Positions 61,723 through 64,000 of a stretch of DNA of 64,000 nt are shown here, in pieces. The DNA is from Campylobacteraceae bacterium (GTDB lineage Bacteria; Campylobacterota; Campylobacteria; Campylobacterales; Sulfurovaceae). The position numbers and the translations under genes are program-made. Where the stretch lies: assembly GCA_027036015.1 (NCBI GenBank), contig JALVTH010000074.1, forward strand, positions 1-64,000, given 5' to 3'. The notes beneath the pieces were generated by a model. The model was not told the origin of the DNA, did no database searches, and saw nothing but the letters and a program-made list of their open reading frames with translations. Within the stretch, counting starts at the first letter, position 1. Each line of letters opens with the position of its first letter.

Positions 61723-62125
61723 AAAAAATATTACTTTTAGAGTTGACAAAAGTGTCAATTATACCTCAACAAAGTTTGACAATAAACTTGACACATTTAT
61801 TGACAACTTCAAAAAAGCCGGAGGTGAAATTGTTTCAACTACACAAGACTTTGATATAGTATTAAATGCTGCCTTCGGCGTAGCTGAAAATGGGGCATGC
61901 TTTCTTAATAGTGCTAAAGAAAGAAAAGATTACACCTTTTATGAATCAATTGTCATTGTACTTGACAAAGAAAATATTGTTCATACAATGGAAGAGGCAA
62001 TGAATTTCATTGAAATTGATGATTTTGCCCTTTTTATGTGCGGCCCTTCTAAAACTGCTGATATTGAGCAATGTCTGGTCATTGGCGTTCATGGAGCAAA
62101 AAGAGTGGGCATCTTGTTTCAATAA
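61691..62125 (+). CDS. lutC: Short LutC-type (LUD domain) protein
   Basis: This 144-residue protein begins MSKKKILEKIKKNI and carries the LUD C-terminal signature FALFMCGPSKTADIEQCLVIGVHG. Typical LutC proteins are about 210-240 residues, so part of the N-terminal/central region is missing while the fold-closing end is kept. It is coupled to lutB by a 32-base overlap. It is probably a working but compact third subunit. Confidence 0.85.
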   Translation: MSKKKILEKIKKNITFRVDKSVNYTSTKFDNKLDTFIDNFKKAGGEIVSTTQDFDIVLNAAFGVAENGACFLNSAKERKDYTFYESIVIVLDKENIVHTMEEAMNFIEIDDFALFMCGPSKTADIEQCLVIGVHGAKRVGILFQ

Positions 62126-62163
62126 AAAAAATTATCTTTAAAAGCATAATGTTTTTGCACATA

Positions 62164-63525
62164 TTACACTGCTCCAAGCGCTATCATTGCATCTGCGACG
62201 CGCTTAAAGCTTGCAATATTTGCTCCAAGTTGTAAATCACCCTCTTTGCCAAACTCTTTGGCTGTCTCAAAAGCTGTTTCAAAAATATTTTTCATAATAG
62301 CTTGCAATTTGGTATCAACCTCAGCAAAACTCCATTTTTGCATCGAAGCATTTTGCTCCATCTCAAGCTGGCTTACACTCACACCTCCAGCATTAACTGC
62401 TTTTGAAGGAGCAAATAAAATATTATGTGCTTTTAAATACTCAATTGCATCAGGTGTGCTTGGCATATTTGAACACTCATTAACCATAATGCAACCATTT
62501 TTTACTAAATTTTTTGCATCTATAAGTGTTAATTCATTTTGTGTAGCGGCTGGGAAAGCAATATCACAAGGAATGCTCCATACTGCGTGTCCGCCTTTTG
62601 GATATTTATGTTTTGGAATATAAGTTGCACTTTTATGAATTTTGGCATATTCACTTAAATCAAGGCGATGGAGCTCTTTAATGGCTTTGAGTGTTTTTAC
62701 ATCAATTCCACTTGGATCATAAATGGTTCCTTTGCTGTCAGAACAAGTAATTGGCTTTGCTCCAAGTTCTTTGAGCTTTTCGATTGTATAGGTTGCTACA
62801 TTTCCAGCCCCAGATACTGCACAAATTTTACCCTTTAACTCATATCCCATTTTTTGCAAAAAGTGTTCAGCAAAATAAACTGCTCCATATCCGGTTGCCT
62901 CTTTTCTGGCAAATGAACCACCCCAGCCAACACCTTTTCCGGTTAATACCCCCTCGCTTGTTGCTGTTAGCTTTTTATATTGCCCATATAAATAGCCAAT
63001 TTCTCTCTCGCCAACTCCAATATCACCTGCTGGAACATCTTTAGTTGTTCCAATATGCCGATATAATTCATTCATAAAGCTTTGACAAAAGCGCATTATC
63101 TCATTATCGCTCTTGCCTTTTGGATTAAAATTACTCCCTCCTTTTGCTCCCCCAATTCCAAGATTTGTTAAAGCATTTTTAAAAGTTTGCTCAAAGCCCA
63201 AAAATTTAAATGTTCCCAAACTTACATCTGGATGAAAACGAAGCCCTCCTTTATAAGGACCTAAAGTGGAATTAAATTGCACCCTATAGCCTAAATTGGT
63301 ATTAATTTTGCCAGAATCATCTACCCAAACAACTCGAAAAATAATGGTTCGCTCAGGCACAACAAGACGCTCTAAAATCGCATTTTGTTTATATTTTTTC
63401 TCTTCTTCTAAAAGTGGAATGATAGAATAAAATACTTCACTCACAGCTTCATAAAATTCATCTTGCCCAGGTGAACATCGTTTAATATAATCTAAAATAG
63501 AATCTACATACTCTTTTGCTCCCAT
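62164..63525 (-). CDS. gdhA: Glutamate dehydrogenase
   Basis: This 453-residue hexameric-type enzyme interconverts 2-oxoglutarate and ammonia with glutamate. It has the substrate region YKGGLRFHPDVSLGTFKFL, catalytic-lysine motif GGAKGGSNFNPKGKSD, PAGDIGVGEREIGYLYGQY and Rossmann VSGAGNVATYTIEKL. Length and motifs fit the bacterial NADP-dependent class; the serine after the GAGNVA motif is consistent but not decisive. It follows the phosphoethanolamine transferase gene by 34 bases on the same strand. Confidence 0.96.
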   Translation of the reverse strand: MGAKEYVDSILDYIKRCSPGQDEFYEAVSEVFYSIIPLLEEEKKYKQNAILERLVVPERTIIFRVVWVDDSGKINTNLGYRVQFNSTLGPYKGGLRFHPDVSLGTFKFLGFEQTFKNALTNLGIGGAKGGSNFNPKGKSDNEIMRFCQSFMNELYRHIGTTKDVPAGDIGVGEREIGYLYGQYKKLTATSEGVLTGKGVGWGGSFARKEATGYGAVYFAEHFLQKMGYELKGKICAVSGAGNVATYTIEKLKELGAKPITCSDSKGTIYDPSGIDVKTLKAIKELHRLDLSEYAKIHKSATYIPKHKYPKGGHAVWSIPCDIAFPAATQNELTLIDAKNLVKNGCIMVNECSNMPSTPDAIEYLKAHNILFAPSKAVNAGGVSVSQLEMEQNASMQKWSFAEVDTKLQAIMKNIFETAFETAKEFGKEGDLQLGANIASFKRVADAMIALGAV

Positions 63526-63559
63526 TATCTCTTCCTTTTTTTTATTAGTTTATCAAAAT

Positions 63560-64000
63560 TTATTTACTTTTTTGTGTAAAATTGCTTGAGCACAAATTTA
63601 AATTATTTTTAATTCCTCCATCACTTGAACTAATAGCACTACATCCAAGAATGGAATAAAATAAATCATCATGCGAAATCTTTTTATTACTTTTTTGAGC
63701 CTTTTTAAGATTTTCAAAAAGAACTTTTCCTTCTTTGCTTGCAAGATACTTTTTTGAAAACCAAAAAATAAGCGGTACATTTTGCTGCTCTTTTGGTGCA
63801 ATTTTTAAAGGCGTTCCATGAAAATAAAAACCACCTTCACCCAATGATTCTCCATGATCAGAAGTATAAATTAAAAGTGCCTTTTTATCTTGTAACATTT
63901 TAATAATTTCGCTTAAAAAGAAATCTATAGCAACAATTGTATTATCATAGCTATTAATTAAAGCCTCTTTTGAACATCTTTTAGGATCAGAACTTTTACA
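63560..64000 (-). CDS. Lipid A/core phosphoethanolamine transferase, C-terminal part (start outside window)
   Basis: The frame is open from the window edge (CKSSDPKRCSKEALINSYDN) and reads through a Met at 63898, so that Met is internal. The visible 146 residues have the EptA-type alkaline-phosphatase-superfamily metal motif YTSDHGESLGEGG followed by FHGTPLKIAPKEQQNVPLIFW. Cysteines CKSSDPKRC match the disulfide region of EptA proteins. The N-terminal membrane part is beyond the window. It probably adds phosphoethanolamine to lipid A or another cell-envelope target. Confidence 0.85.
   Translation of the reverse strand, partial: CKSSDPKRCSKEALINSYDNTIVAIDFFLSEIIKMLQDKKALLIYTSDHGESLGEGGFYFHGTPLKIAPKEQQNVPLIFWFSKKYLASKEGKVLFENLKKAQKSNKKISHDDLFYSILGCSAISSSDGGIKNNLNLCSSNFTQKSK

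Overview
The window is a stretch of AT-rich bacterial chromosome that fits the Campylobacterota (formerly Epsilonproteobacteria). The evidence is a nuo operon without ordinary nuoE and nuoF, a threonyl-tRNA synthetase without the TGS domain, histidine kinases with an AHQWRQP H-box, a small 4.5S-type SRP RNA, and promoters that are mostly TGn-TATAAT extended -10 boxes with weak or absent -35 boxes. I cannot name a genus from the sequence alone. No phage, insertion sequence, integrase or CRISPR array was seen.

Layout. 1-5.8 kb: the end of an unknown gene, a host-attachment-family protein with an unknown acidic partner, the TrkH/TrkA potassium uptake pair, and a ClC chloride channel. 5.9-23.3 kb: one tight minus-strand operon for respiratory complex I (nuoA to nuoN). 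nuoE is a 77-residue stand-in, nuoF is a fusion of a remnant NuoF iron-sulfur domain with a GltD-like FAD/NAD(P)H module, and nuoG is present twice. 23.5-30.3 kb: a lipoprotein, acetyl-CoA synthetase, and a polysaccharide-export control set (tyrosine kinase with a YG-repeat tail, PHP phosphatase, OPX lipoprotein). 30.4-35 kb: a periplasmic thioredoxin, a two-component system, tRNA-Ser(GGA), SRP RNA, a patatin, a small lipoprotein and an inositol-phosphatase-family enzyme. 35-38.6 kb: a HerA-like ATPase translationally coupled to a DUF2130 nuclease-fold protein. 38.6-48.4 kb: an accessory island of four Gly-rich-lipobox lipoproteins. One is an M30-type metalloprotease broken by a stop codon in its signal peptide, one is a 1782-residue multidomain protein, and one is a beta-helix protein. 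48.6-56.3 kb: peroxiredoxin and a PerR/Fur regulator, infC-thrS, a FadL-type porin, and clpP-def-pyk. 56.3-64 kb: lutA, an L,D-transpeptidase, an M48 protease, a DUF898 membrane protein, lutB-lutC, glutamate dehydrogenase, and the C-terminus of a phosphoethanolamine transferase.

How the genes work together. The core is respiratory: a complex I whose electron-input module has been rebuilt, with lactate oxidation (LutABC), acetate activation (Acs), pyruvate kinase and glutamate dehydrogenase around it. Surface functions are the polysaccharide kinase/phosphatase/export trio, the lipoprotein island, the FadL porin, the L,D-transpeptidase and the lipid A modification enzyme. The most system-like unknown is the HerA-DUF2130 pair. 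The most unusual accessory DNA is the lipoprotein island at 38.6-48.4 kb, part of which is clearly richer in G+C than its surroundings.
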